A stretch of 64,000 nt of DNA. It comes from Rhodothermales bacterium (GTDB taxonomy: Bacteria; Bacteroidota; Rhodothermia; Rhodothermales; UBA10348). Below, piece after piece: positions 36,228 to 44,651 of this stretch. The translations under genes were made by a program, and so were the position numbers. The stretch lies in NCBI GenBank assembly GCA_040221055.1, contig JAVJVN010000001.1:1-64000 (forward strand). The letters are read 5' to 3'. The notes below the pieces were generated by a model. It was given only the letters and a program-made list of their open reading frames with translations, searched no databases and was not told where the DNA came from. Every line of letters begins with the position of its first letter. Position 1 is the stretch's first letter.

Positions 36228-37376
36228 TTACATCCGAAGACTCATGCTTGACCCGTCCATCTTCTCGACCCGCACCGGATCCGCATCGAACAACCGGTCC
36301 ACGTTCAGGAAGTAGTCGCAGAACGATGAGAACAGATCGGCGGGCGTCTTGCCGTTGACTGTGCGCAACGTATCGCCGAGCGCCAGACCCAGGTCCCGCG
36401 TCGTCCGGTTGACCACCCAGAGCGAATCGCCCAGACCGGCCACCATGAACGTGCGGGGCGAATCGACATGGACTTCTTCCTGCCGTTCGAGATGGATGGT
36501 CTTGGTATCGTAGTTGATGATGATCCCGAAATGCTCCAGGAAATCGTTCCCCAACAAGGCCTTGCCCACGGACGAGAACGACACCGGCACACGGATGCGG
36601 TCGTCGCCCAGACGCACCGTCAGTTCCTTGACCACCAGGGAGTCCGTGTTCGCGCCGAAGATCCCGGACGTGGAGCGATCATGTACGGTCATGATCGTCG
36701 GACTGTCGAACCGGTCGGCAAGCGCCATGGGCAGGACCAGGCCCCCATTGTAGCCGACGTCGAACAGCACATCCTTCACCTCCAAGCCGTCGATTTCCAG
36801 GCGGATGCTGGGCGTTCCCGACAGCATGGGCCGGTCGAACGAAACGGAATGCGCTCCGACACCGGCCTCGAAGGCCCCGTCGGAGAAGTGCAGTTCCTTC
36901 GCCTGGTAGTCGATTTTCCAGTGGGCCAGTTTCATGAGATTGGCGCCAATGATCCCGTCGGCGGCAATGCACTGGCTGGCCGATGAGGGGTCATACGTCA
37001 GCTTGCCCGCGCCGATATCGTACGCCGTGGTTTCGCCGAGCCCGACGGAGTCAATCCGGACGACGTCGATGGTACGGCTGATGCCTTGCGCCGTACTGTT
37101 GGTTTTACTGGCTACCACGTCCAGCGCGAGCCGGTCCGCCAGCTCTTTTTCAACCTTGCTGTCGAACGCACCGGTATCGAGAATGAACTCCCGGGCCTCC
37201 GGATCGGCGTTCAGCCGTGCCTGGATGACGATCAGATCCTTCCGGTAGTCGAAAGGAATGACCTGGACGTAGTCGGTCCGGCGGATTTCTCCCCCGGTCA
37301 GCAGGCGCACGTTGGCCACGTACGAACAGGAGGAGAGCAGGATGAGGGCGCAGCAGCAAGCAAGGAGGTGTTTCAT
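36228..37376 (-). CDS. Retropepsin-like aspartyl protease lipoprotein
   Basis: The 382-aa product has a signal with lipobox LLSSCS, so Cys17 is lipidated. It carries two aspartyl protease-like folds: the first with FILDTGAFDS (Asp-Thr-Gly) near residue 65 and GIIGANLMKLAHWKIDY, the second with LFDVGYNGG near 205 and LLGNDFLEHFGIIINYD. The C-terminal 80 residues look like a PDZ domain (LGLALGDTLRTVNGKTPADL). This combination is a known Bacteroidota family of envelope clan AA proteases. DVG in the second motif departs from DTG, so only the first motif may be fully active. Confidence 0.8.
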   Translation of the reverse strand: MKHLLACCCALILLSSCSYVANVRLLTGGEIRRTDYVQVIPFDYRKDLIVIQARLNADPEAREFILDTGAFDSKVEKELADRLALDVVASKTNSTAQGISRTIDVVRIDSVGLGETTAYDIGAGKLTYDPSSASQCIAADGIIGANLMKLAHWKIDYQAKELHFSDGAFEAGVGAHSVSFDRPMLSGTPSIRLEIDGLEVKDVLFDVGYNGGLVLPMALADRFDSPTIMTVHDRSTSGIFGANTDSLVVKELTVRLGDDRIRVPVSFSSVGKALLGNDFLEHFGIIINYDTKTIHLERQEEVHVDSPRTFMVAGLGDSLWVVNRTTRDLGLALGDTLRTVNGKTPADLFSSFCDYFLNVDRLFDADPVRVEKMDGSSMSLRM

Positions 37377-37385
37377 CCCCGAAGA

Positions 37386-38312
37386 TTATTCGATGGGACC
37401 CTCAATGGCAAGCCGCTCCATGATCCATCGCCGCCGGTCCTGCCGGGCCTCTTCGTTGAGACCATGCCCCTCGTCGTACCACAGGATGGTCTTGGGCTCC
37501 GACCCGGCGGCCTGGTACGCCTCGGCATCCGCCACCGGCACGAATTCGTCGAACCGGCCGTTCTGGAACAGCAATTCGGCGGGGGCGGCGCGGCCCACCC
37601 AGCGCAAGGGCTCAATCGGCTCCATGGCCCGCAACCAGGCCGTACGCTGTGTTTCAGACATCCGGTGGAACGGGCCGCGCGCATCGTCCGGCCCCGTCAC
37701 GTGGGCCACCAGACCGCCGTCGCCGACCCAGAGGGCGTAGGCCACAATCCGGTCCTCGACGCCCGCCAGCAGACCGCCCATGGCTCCGCCGTAGCTGCCG
37801 CCGCTGTAGGCAATGCGGTCCGGATTCACGTCCGGTCGCGCCTGCAGCAGGTCGATGGCCCGGCGCAGGTCCTGGATGAGTTGGATCTGATCGTCCGCGT
37901 CCTGGCGCGTCATGGTCAGGATGTTTCGGCGGGGCTCGTCGTCGGGGCGCGCCCACGGGGCAGTAATGGCCAGGGCCACCGCGCCCATCCGTGCATATTC
38001 GGCGGCAAACGATGCCGCATTCCGCCGGCTTCCCGGCATTCCGTGCTGTACGATGACCGCCGGCCACGGCCCCCGGCCGTCCGCAGGCAGGAACAGCAGC
38101 GCCGGCACCCGCCCACCGGCCGGACTCCGGTACGACAGGTCCAGCTCGGTATGGTCGGCGTGCTCGGTACGGGCGTTCACCACAACGTCAAGCGGCACGT
38201 CCCGGTCATAATCGAACACCGCGGGGTCCGCCGTCGGGGCCTGGGCGGCACACCCGACGGACAGGAGCGCCATGAACAGGCTGAACAGAACGGCAGGCTT
38301 CACAGGGCGCAT
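37386..38312 (-). CDS. Alpha/beta-hydrolase lipoprotein (dienelactone hydrolase/prolyl peptidase-like)
   Basis: The 308-aa product has a signal with lipobox LLSVGC and an alpha/beta-hydrolase domain. The oxyanion strand is VIVQHGMPGS, the nucleophile elbow GGSYGG gives the catalytic Ser, and the Asp and His are likely in FQNGRFDEFVP and YDEGHGL. An esterase or peptidase acting in the envelope is probable; substrate unknown. It ends 9 bp before the start of the aspartyl protease lipoprotein gene, which is in the same direction, so they are probably cotranscribed. Confidence 0.82.
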   Translation of the reverse strand: MRPVKPAVLFSLFMALLSVGCAAQAPTADPAVFDYDRDVPLDVVVNARTEHADHTELDLSYRSPAGGRVPALLFLPADGRGPWPAVIVQHGMPGSRRNAASFAAEYARMGAVALAITAPWARPDDEPRRNILTMTRQDADDQIQLIQDLRRAIDLLQARPDVNPDRIAYSGGSYGGAMGGLLAGVEDRIVAYALWVGDGGLVAHVTGPDDARGPFHRMSETQRTAWLRAMEPIEPLRWVGRAAPAELLFQNGRFDEFVPVADAEAYQAAGSEPKTILWYDEGHGLNEEARQDRRRWIMERLAIEGPIE

Positions 38313-38395
38313 GGGTCTCCGGACGGGAAAGGTAGAAACGTCACACGCCTACAGGACGAAACCGCGCCCGCCCGGTTGCACCCGTCCTCCTGCTG

Positions 38396-38785
38396 TCAGA
38401 GCACAGAATACAGAACAGCGCATCCGAAAAGGATGGAGAACGGGGAGACCAGCCGGATTCGGACGGGCGTCAGCAGTTCGGCCGTCCACAGCGCGTATTT
38501 GTGATGCATGGCCCGCGGCACGAACCAGAGCACGACCGACGTCGCGATCATGAACCACCCCAGCACACTGAATGCTTCCGGAAACCGGGATGCGTCGGAA
38601 CAGACAATCATCCCGGCCGCTGGAATCATCCGGACCGTTATTTCAGCGTAATTGATGAGGTTCGTGCTTCCGGCCTTCCGCAGATACGCCCTCGCCCGGG
38701 CGGGCCTGACGAGCATGAGCACGCCGACGCCAACGAGGAAAACCCCGAAAAGGACCACGACAGACTGGGCGACGAGCAGGATCAT
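38396..38785 (-). CDS. Small four-helix membrane protein, unknown
   Basis: The 129-aa product has about four hydrophobic segments (3-27, 52-66, 73-90 and the C terminus). I do not recognise the family; similar small membrane proteins are common in Rhodothermales genomes. It precedes the hydrolase lipoprotein gene by 83 bp on the same strand. No catalytic or ligand motif is visible. Confidence 0.6.
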   Translation of the reverse strand: MILLVAQSVVVLFGVFLVGVGVLMLVRPARARAYLRKAGSTNLINYAEITVRMIPAAGMIVCSDASRFPEAFSVLGWFMIATSVVLWFVPRAMHHKYALWTAELLTPVRIRLVSPFSILFGCAVLYSVL

Positions 38786-38910
38786 TCCGGTGGCTGAAGG
38801 TGCGTGAGGAATCCAGAGTTACGACTCCCGGCCCGTCGGGTCAAGTCCCGAACACGTCTTCCTGCTCGTTGAGGTTGCCAATGATTCCTGGTCTCATCAA
38901 AGTAATCAGA

Positions 38911-39246
38911 CTATTTCGGCTTCAGTGAATTCACGTAGTTGAACCCGATCTGCAGGTAGGCCGACACAACGTCCAATTGTTCCAGAAGGCTATCGGGCAC
39001 AAGCACATATTCCTTCATCACGGCCCCATACGATTTAAAGGGATCCGCACAGTGCGTCTCATGAAACGCCTCCCGGTGTTCTTCAGGCAGCCTGATTCCG
39101 ATTTCGCCCGACTTGTTGATTTGGGAAAACATGTGCCCGTTGGATGACGTGTAGGGCATTGTTTTGCCTTTCCGTTCGATCCCTGGCGCTATGGAAATCA
39201 ACGTGTCGTACAACGCAAGATTTTTCTGATACCTGTCGTCACTCAT
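38911..39246 (-). CDS. Small conserved cytoplasmic protein, TfoX-N-terminal-like
   Basis: The 111-aa product has the pattern of small proteins related to the TfoX N-terminal / MmcQ fold: an opening helix (NLALYDTLISIAPGIERKG), a strand pair (YTSSNGHMFSQINKSGEIGIRLP), then the YGAVMKEYVLVPDSLL segment and an amphipathic closing helix ending in Lys-Pro-Lys. Function is unknown. It has its own 5' region and is the last minus-strand gene before the accessory stretch. Confidence 0.6.
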   Translation of the reverse strand: MSDDRYQKNLALYDTLISIAPGIERKGKTMPYTSSNGHMFSQINKSGEIGIRLPEEHREAFHETHCADPFKSYGAVMKEYVLVPDSLLEQLDVVSAYLQIGFNYVNSLKPK

Positions 39247-39397
39247 GGTTCACTGGCTTGTTCGAACTGGGATGCGTGCAATCGATATGTGATCAATTCT
39301 TGTCAAAAGGTATGACGGAACCACTCCTGTGTCTTACCGACCACGTCCTGTCATGGACTTACGTGAATGAACACACAGGCGCTGCACGCGTAATGAA

Positions 39398-39793
39398 ATG
39401 CCTCTACTGAATGAACTTGGAGTTCCCCCCGATATGACTGGGTTCAGAAAGAAATTGGAATCGTGGCTTCAGGGTGTCTCTTTCGTCCTCGACTTGAGTG
39501 GTGCATCCCAGCAAGCACGAGCAACAGAGAGGAACTCCAGAGAGAGCATTTGGAATGCCATAGGTCAAGATTTCCAAGCCGTCGGGCGCGATATGGATTC
39601 CGCCCTGCAATCTGGTTTCGACTCGCTCTGCCTCGAAGATAAAAAGAGAGTCATCCGGGCTGCGACCCGCAGCCGGGGGAACGCTCGTCTGTCTTCGCGT
39701 GATATGTTCAGCCATGACAGAACGGTGGATCCATCTCCCATCGATTCCATGAGCCGAACCAATGAGCGAAGAGACGACGCCGCGAACGCCTGA
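39398..39793 (+). CDS. Hypothetical protein coupled to DUF2335 gene
   Basis: The 131-aa product is hydrophilic, with a short conserved-looking core (GVSFVLDLSGASQQARATE and AIGQDFQAVGRDMDSAL) and a low-complexity basic tail. I recall similar short proteins encoded before DUF2335 membrane proteins, and this one overlaps that gene by 32 bp, which suggests a pair. A second in-frame ATG at 39434 is possible. The opposite strand is also open here but lacks any recognisable family. Confidence 0.5.
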   Translation: MPLLNELGVPPDMTGFRKKLESWLQGVSFVLDLSGASQQARATERNSRESIWNAIGQDFQAVGRDMDSALQSGFDSLCLEDKKRVIRAATRSRGNARLSSRDMFSHDRTVDPSPIDSMSRTNERRDDAANA

Positions 39794-40196
39794 AGACCCT
39801 GTAGCTGCGACAGATCTTGAAAATTTTGCGATAGCAATTTCAAAGCAGCACTCAGGACCCCTTCCTGATCCTTGGACCATTCAGGAGTACAAGAAAATTG
39901 ATCCAAAGCTGTTGCAATGGGTTCTCACCGCTGCTGAGGAGGAACGGATTCATCGGCAATGGTGTGAAAAAGAACCGCTGATACAATCCCAGCATGGTCA
40001 GAAGTACGCGTTCGCACTCGCACTGTCATCCATTCTCGTTGGGGCAGTCCTTGCCTTCCTGGACAAGAACGTCGTTGGACTCGCTACCATGTTCGCACCG
40101 CTCGCGTTGGTTCTGGGTGTTTTTGCCTACAAAGAGGTCCGACGAGTCCGATCCCAACATGATCGAAGACGTGATTCCCCTGCCGAACGTCCTTGA
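39762..40196 (+). CDS. DUF2335 membrane protein
   Basis: The 144-aa product matches DUF2335: GPLPDPWTIQEYKKIDPKLL, then AAEEERIHRQW, followed by two transmembrane helices (about 89-104 and 107-123) and a short basic tail. The family has no known biochemical role and is frequent in accessory regions. It overlaps the preceding small gene and is convergent with the decayed permease, whose remains begin 11 bp after its stop. Confidence 0.78.
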   Translation: MSEETTPRTPEDPVAATDLENFAIAISKQHSGPLPDPWTIQEYKKIDPKLLQWVLTAAEEERIHRQWCEKEPLIQSQHGQKYAFALALSSILVGAVLAFLDKNVVGLATMFAPLALVLGVFAYKEVRRVRSQHDRRRDSPAERP

Positions 40197-40207
40197 TCCA
40201 CCCGTCC

Positions 40208-41776
40208 CTACTCACTCCTCAGCGAATCCACCGGATTGGCGAGGGCCGCCCGCGCCGCCTGCACCCCAACCGTCCCTACCGCAAGCACGAGCCCGGCCAG
40301 GCCCACCCACGCAAACAGCGTCCACGTGATGTCCATGCGATACGCGAAGGTCTCGAGCCACCGGGACATCACCACCCATGCAATGGGGGTCGATACGATA
40401 AACGCGATCGCCACCATGGCCACGAACTCCCGCGACAGCAGCCCCACGAGTCCGCCCACCGATGCGCCGAGCACCTTCCGGATCCCGATTTCTTTCGTGC
40501 GGCGCTCCGCGGCGCTCGTCGGCATACATGGCCGCGAATTCGTCGTCCAGGAACGAATAGGCGAACGGCTGATCGGGCAGGAATTCCTTCCAGATGCCCT
40601 CCACGGCGGCCAATACCCCGGTCACGTCCCCGCCCGCCACGTTCAGCACCACATACCGGGAGGATGCCTCGTCCTGCGTCATGATCATGGGCAGAACTTC
40701 CTTGTGCAGCGCCTCCATATGGATGTTTTCAAACACGCCGATGACCGAATCCCAGCCCAACCGCCGGACCGCCGCCTCGTTCACGAGCACACCCGTATCG
40801 GTCTCATCCTCGCGGAACCACCGACCGGCCACGAGTTCCGTGCCGAGCGCCGGACCGTAGGCGGCATCGGCCATGATGTAATTGAAGTACAGGGCATCGT
40901 TCTCCGGTGGAACGTAGCCCTCGATTTCGCCCTCATCGAAAAACATGATGCCGGTGCTCGTCCCGGGCACCGCCGAGCCCCAGCAGCACCGTCACGACGA
41001 CGATCCCCGCGAGCACCACCGGATCCAGGAGCGAAAGATCAATGGACCGGTCCGTCCTCAATGGCACGGAATGCCTCCATGACCGCGTCAACCTCGACAC
41101 CCGGTTCCAGAAGCGCATACGTATAGGCAATCGTACGCCACGGATTTTCGGCGTCGAGCACATACGATGCCACGTAATTCGCTTTCAGATGCGTATTGCC
41201 GGGCATGTCGGCCATGATGCCGACAACCTCGTACTCGGTACTCGAGGCCGACCACCGCCCGCCGGCCGACAGGCGCTGGCCAAGCGGATCGGCGTCCCCG
41301 AAGAGCCTTCGGGCCGTCGTTTCGGACAGGATGACCGTTCCGGGGCGGGCCAACTCGGCTGCGCTCCCGGCCACCAGCGGAAAGTCGAACATTTCGAAGA
41401 ACGACGGTTCGGCCTTCAGGAAATCCTCCTCCAGCCACGCATTCTCGCCCACCGCCACCAGCGGGCCGAACAGCCTCTGCACACGCACGGCCGCGGAGAC
41501 GCCCGGCACCTGCTCGCGAAGCACGTCGGCCACCGGTCCGAATGTCTCGTTCCATTCATCGATCCGGCCGTCCGACATCGTCTGGGTTGTGCGCATGCGC
41601 ACTATCCGGTCGCCCTTCTCGTGGAACGCATCCCACGACAACTCCTCCCGCACGAACAGTCCGATGAGCAGCACCGACGCCAATCCGATGGTCAGCCCGA
41701 ACAGGTTGATGGTGCTGTATCCCGCCTCGCGGCGCATGGCCCGCCCCGTACCCGTCGCCCGTCCACCCTCGAACAC
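40208..41776 (-). pseudogene. Decayed MacB/FtsX-type ABC permease
   Basis: Three fragments in different frames add up to most of a permease like that at 1818. The N-terminal helix and periplasmic core (GYSTINLFGLTIGLASVLLI ... IEDGPVH) lie at 41039-41776. A second periplasmic piece (GRWFREDETDTGVLVNEAAVRR ... FLDDEFAAMYADE) lies at about 40530-40970. The C-terminal FtsX block (AERRTKEIGIRKVLGAS ... ANPVDSLRSE) lies at 40208-40525. The first FtsX block is lost between SLLDPVVLAGIVVVTVLLG and the second piece, and about 25 residues plus the frame are lost before AERRTKEIG. It cannot encode a working permease. The ATPase partner is not nearby. Confidence 0.85.
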
Positions 41777-41816
41777 GCGGCTGTACGCCAGCGGACACCG
41801 CAGACTGATTCAAGTA

Positions 41817-41854
41817 CATCGACACGATCGACACATCAACAGAACGTGTCGATG
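41817..41854. repeat. Inverted repeat before the permease pseudogene
   Basis: Arms CATCGACACG (41817-41826) and CGTGTCGATG (41845-41854) are perfect complements 18 bp apart, and two more partial copies of ATCGACA lie inside and just right of it. It sits between the 3' end of fic and the 5' end of the pseudogene. It could be a former operator of the permease or a transcript-end hairpin. Confidence 0.4.
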
Positions 41855-41856
41855 AT

Positions 41857-42969
41857 TTACGGTTTCATCGACATGACGTGAAGCGAATAGCTCGTACTGC
41901 GGCCGCCACCCGGATCCTGGACCAGAATGCCGCGCGAGACGAGGTCCTTGATGTCCCGGTAGGCCGTGTCCTGGGATGTCTTCGTCATCTTGGCCCATTT
42001 GGACGTGTTCAGTTGCCCGTCCATCCCCTCGAGGAGCTTGTTGAGCATGATGATTTGTCGCTCGTTCAGGTCTTCCGTTGCCCAGGTGTCCCAGAACTTC
42101 CCGCGGGTCAGCACACCCTCCAGGATCTCTTTGGAAGATGCGATGGCACGGACAGCGCACGAAAAATACCAGGAGAGATAGGCCGATACGTCGAGCGTGC
42201 CGGACTGCGTGCCCTGCAGCACCGCGTAGTAGTCGTTCCGTTCCTTCTCGATTTGATTGGACAGACTGAAGAACCGAAGGGCCGACCGTTCGAACCGGGC
42301 TTGCACCATTTCCATGATGGCCCGGGCAATGCGTCCGTTTCCATCCTCAAAAGGATGGATGGTGACGAACCACAGATGGGCGAGCGCGGCCTTGACCGGT
42401 CCCGCCTCCAATCGATCGGAATTGAACCAGGCGAGGAATCGGTCCATTTCATGATCCAATCGGCGGGACGGTGGCGCCTGGAAATGGACCGCTTCGCGTC
42501 CAACGGGCCCCGAGACCACCTGCATGAGGTCTTTTTCCGCACGGCGCCATGCGCCCGTCTGAATGGAAACCAACCCACTCCGTCCGGTCGGAAACAGCGC
42601 GCCATGCCACGCGCAAAGCCGTTCCTCGGTCAATGGATCGGCATGATTCCCCGTGGCATCCAGGATGACCTCCACGACACCATCAATGGAGCGATTGGAA
42701 GGGGGAAGTCCGGCAATATCCATACCCAACCGGCGACCGAGGGAGGACCGGACCGACAACGGATTGAAGCGTTCTCCCTCGATTTCGGACGACTTGACCA
42801 CTTCCTGGGTCAGGATGCGCAGATTGGCGTTTTCCTTCAGGGCAAAGCCCAAGCCGTCCATACGGCCAAGGAGCCAGCCCAGATCGAGATGGAATTGCTT
42901 TTCGAGGGTGGCAAACGACCCATCGTCCCACTGGAAGTCGGGCCATTCCGTCCGTTCCCATATGTACAT
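41857..42969 (-). CDS. Fic-family protein with C-terminal winged helix
   Basis: The 370-aa protein has an N-terminal Fic-associated helical domain with inhibitory motif S-x-x-x-E-G (Ser60, Glu64, Gly65), the Fic core with HPFEDGNGRIAR (catalytic His205, Arg213), and a C-terminal winged-helix segment (TSKWAKMTKTSQDTAYRDIKDL). This is class II Fic layout. Such enzymes usually transfer AMP to a target Ser/Thr/Tyr and are held off by the N-terminal Glu. The winged helix suggests DNA binding and autoregulation; a palindrome lies 36 bp upstream of the ATG. A deleted second copy is at 44369-44536. Confidence 0.9.
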   Translation of the reverse strand: MYIWERTEWPDFQWDDGSFATLEKQFHLDLGWLLGRMDGLGFALKENANLRILTQEVVKSSEIEGERFNPLSVRSSLGRRLGMDIAGLPPSNRSIDGVVEVILDATGNHADPLTEERLCAWHGALFPTGRSGLVSIQTGAWRRAEKDLMQVVSGPVGREAVHFQAPPSRRLDHEMDRFLAWFNSDRLEAGPVKAALAHLWFVTIHPFEDGNGRIARAIMEMVQARFERSALRFFSLSNQIEKERNDYYAVLQGTQSGTLDVSAYLSWYFSCAVRAIASSKEILEGVLTRGKFWDTWATEDLNERQIIMLNKLLEGMDGQLNTSKWAKMTKTSQDTAYRDIKDLVSRGILVQDPGGGRSTSYSLHVMSMKP

Positions 42970-43005
42970 GGCGGTCTCCAGCGGGGCGCATTACGATGAC
43001 TCTAT

Positions 43006-43026
43006 TCTCCGCATAATATGCGGAGA
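43006..43026. promoter_or_regulatory. Palindrome upstream of fic
   Basis: A perfect 9-bp inverted repeat (TCTCCGCAT / ATGCGGAGA) with a 3-nt centre lies 36 bp upstream of the fic start codon. A further half-site, TTCTCCGCA, is at 43067-43075. The same half-site forms a palindrome beside the fic remnant at 44562-44584. Binding by the Fic winged helix is inferred. Confidence 0.6.
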
Positions 43027-43080
43027 TAAACCGAATGGTTTCCCCAAAGCGCGCCCTTGCGACTCATTCTCCGCACTCCG

Positions 43081-43347
43081 TCAACTCTTTCGTTGTTCGT
43101 CTTCTCGCGCCTTTTCCAGCTTGATCCGTTCTTCGAGGTACGTCTTGATGACCTGAGCACTCGTGGTACCATGTCGCTCCGCCTCCAGGTACAGCCAATA
43201 GACCATCCATTGGGGAATTTCCAAGCTGACGGTCTCGGGTTCCAGTCCAGGTTGACGAGCACTGTCGTGATCCAGAAAATCCCAGATGTCGTGTCCGTCG
43301 TCGAATAGACGGTCAAACTCGTCTGCTGTAATAGTCTTCTTTTTCAT
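43081..43347 (-). CDS. BrnA-type antitoxin (CopG/ribbon-helix-helix-like)
   Basis: The 88-aa product has an acidic N-terminal half (DEFDRLFDDGHDIWDFLD) and a C-terminal beta strand plus two helices (ETVSLEIPQWMVYWLYLEAERHGTTSAQVIKTYLEERI) that fit a ribbon-helix-helix DNA-binding domain. It lies after, and overlaps by 35 bp, a BrnT-like toxin gene, the order known for brnT-brnA. The antitoxin would bind the toxin through its acidic part and repress the operon. Confidence 0.75.
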   Translation of the reverse strand: MKKKTITADEFDRLFDDGHDIWDFLDHDSARQPGLEPETVSLEIPQWMVYWLYLEAERHGTTSAQVIKTYLEERIKLEKAREDEQRKS

Positions 43348-43579
43348 TGTTTCGAGAGCGTCGGACCGAAATCAATCTAATGAATTCATCCCGATACGTG
43401 ATAATGGCCGTCCAGAGTATTCCATCAATGATGCCGGTCACCGCAAAACGTGATTCCGTGATATGTTTGACCGGCTTTTCGACACGATAGTTGTCCTTCC
43501 AAAGCTCCTTCGCTTCGCCAAATGAGATGCCATGTTTCTGCTCATTGGATCGGCTCTTGTTCAGGTCAAAAATGAACAC
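43313..43579 (-). CDS. BrnT-family toxin
   Basis: The 88-aa product matches BrnT ribonuclease toxins: FDLNKSRSNEQKHGISFGEAKELW at the N terminus, a central strand pair (ESRFAVTGIIDGILWTAIITYRDE), and the C-terminal FIRLISVRRSRNNEKEDYY. It has the RelE-like fold that cuts RNA and blocks translation in the founding member. The start is a GTG, with no better upstream ATG. It overlaps its antitoxin gene. Confidence 0.82.
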   Translation of the reverse strand: MFIFDLNKSRSNEQKHGISFGEAKELWKDNYRVEKPVKHITESRFAVTGIIDGILWTAIITYRDEFIRLISVRRSRNNEKEDYYSRRV

Positions 43580-43689
43580 TGCTTCAGGTGGTTATCAATT
43601 CTCTGCTTACCGGTTCCCCGGCACTATCTCAAAGACCCGGCACACCGCTGTCCGTAACGCATTTCCGTGTCCCAATTCTATATTGGTGT

Positions 43690-44349
43690 ATGACGCGAAA
43701 CTTGTTCATGCTGTCTGTCCTCCTGTTGACGCAGAATGCATGGGCACAAGAGTTCCAGACGTACTTCGACCTTGAGAAGCGCTACGTCTTGAATTCTTTG
43801 CGGACGGTGGACAGCACGTCCTGGATTTCAGTCCAGTTCACCAACATGTGCCCGGACGATCCGTCCGCTCATCCTGAGGCTGTCACAGCAGAGTTCAGAA
43901 CGATTCCGTGTCAGGAAGCGGCTCGGTCGGAGGTGGTGTCCCTGCCCGATTCAGCTACTGTGCATGTTGGTTCACGCAGAGCGGCCGTTGTTGATGGCAA
44001 CTCTGTGAACTATGTCATCGCAGACTCGCTCCGAAGAGTCTCGCTGCAAGTACCTCCTGGCACATACGAACTCCGCGGAGGTCACCTGCGCACCTACCGG
44101 ATTGATGTCCCTCCCTTCACGGTTCAGCCGGGGGATTCCGTCGTGTTGGAATTGCAAAAGACCTTCATTGACCTTCTTGGATGCGAGAGCGCGAGAATAC
44201 AGTTGCCGCCGCCGGACCTCAGAGCCGAATATTTGCACCGACGGCAGGACTTTTTGTATTACAAGTTCCGCTCGTCCGACCGGATCATGGCGTCGTGCTA
44301 TTACAACGTCCATGATTATTTGAGTCAGCTTCCGGTATCGGAACGGTAG
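43690..44349 (+). CDS. Secreted protein, unknown function
   Basis: The 219-aa product has a signal peptide (MTRNLFMLSVLLLTQNAWAQ) and a mature part rich in strands, with an even number of Cys residues and a segment PPGTYELRGGHLRTYRIDVPPFTVQPGDSVVLEL (in two blocks) that looks like a carboxypeptidase-regulatory or Ig-like fold. I do not recognise the family. ATG 43690 is chosen because it directly precedes the signal. Its 3' end is 20 bp before the fic remnant. Confidence 0.65.
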   Translation: MTRNLFMLSVLLLTQNAWAQEFQTYFDLEKRYVLNSLRTVDSTSWISVQFTNMCPDDPSAHPEAVTAEFRTIPCQEAARSEVVSLPDSATVHVGSRRAAVVDGNSVNYVIADSLRRVSLQVPPGTYELRGGHLRTYRIDVPPFTVQPGDSVVLELQKTFIDLLGCESARIQLPPPDLRAEYLHRRQDFLYYKFRSSDRIMASCYYNVHDYLSQLPVSER

Positions 44350-44368
44350 GATGGGTACTCAACCCACC

Positions 44369-44536
44369 AGCGAATAGCTCGTACTGCGGCCGCCACGCGA
44401 GACGAAGTCCTGGGATGTTTTCGTCATCTTGGCCCATTTGGACGTGTTCAGATGCCCGTCCATCTCGTCGAGGAGCTTGTTGAGCATGATGATTTGTCGC
44501 TCGTTCAGGTCTTCTGTTGCCCAGGTGTCCCAGAAC
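44369..44536 (-). pseudogene. Remnant of a second fic gene (C-terminal part)
   Basis: These bases are nearly identical to the 3' part of the intact fic gene (residues around FWDTWATEDLNERQIIMLNK to the end), but the Fic core and N terminus are gone. Two internal gaps remove parts of the winged helix: one between short GCCGC repeats and one between GTCCT repeats of the intact copy. The palindrome that precedes fic is kept 26 bp beyond the break. It encodes no working enzyme. Confidence 0.85.
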
Positions 44537-44561
44537 ACGCTTCCGGCGCCCTCGCAACCCT

Positions 44562-44584
44562 TTCTCCGCAAATACTGCGGAGAA
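44562..44584. promoter_or_regulatory. Palindrome beside the fic remnant
   Basis: Arms TTCTCCGCA (44562-44570) and TGCGGAGAA (44576-44584) form a perfect 9-bp inverted repeat with a 5-nt centre, and another half-site TCTCCGCA lies at 44597-44604. It matches the fic upstream palindrome in its TCTCCGCA arm. It lies 67 bp before the chosen start of the rightward gene at 44652, so it may now regulate that gene. Confidence 0.55.
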
Positions 44585-44651
44585 TACCCCCCGTAATCTC
44601 CGCACGTCCCACGGCGCACGCATGACTTCCGTGTTTTGCATACTATGCTGC

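Noticed and set aside
37086-38504. Plus-strand frame opposite the protease and hydrolase lipoproteins
   Set aside because: Mirror of two minus-strand genes with signal peptides and catalytic motifs.
41857-42969. Fic protein as the missing mobile mystery protein B partner of the regulator at 27191
   Set aside because: It has an N-terminal inhibitory domain and C-terminal winged helix, an architecture different from mobile mystery protein B, and is 14 kb away.
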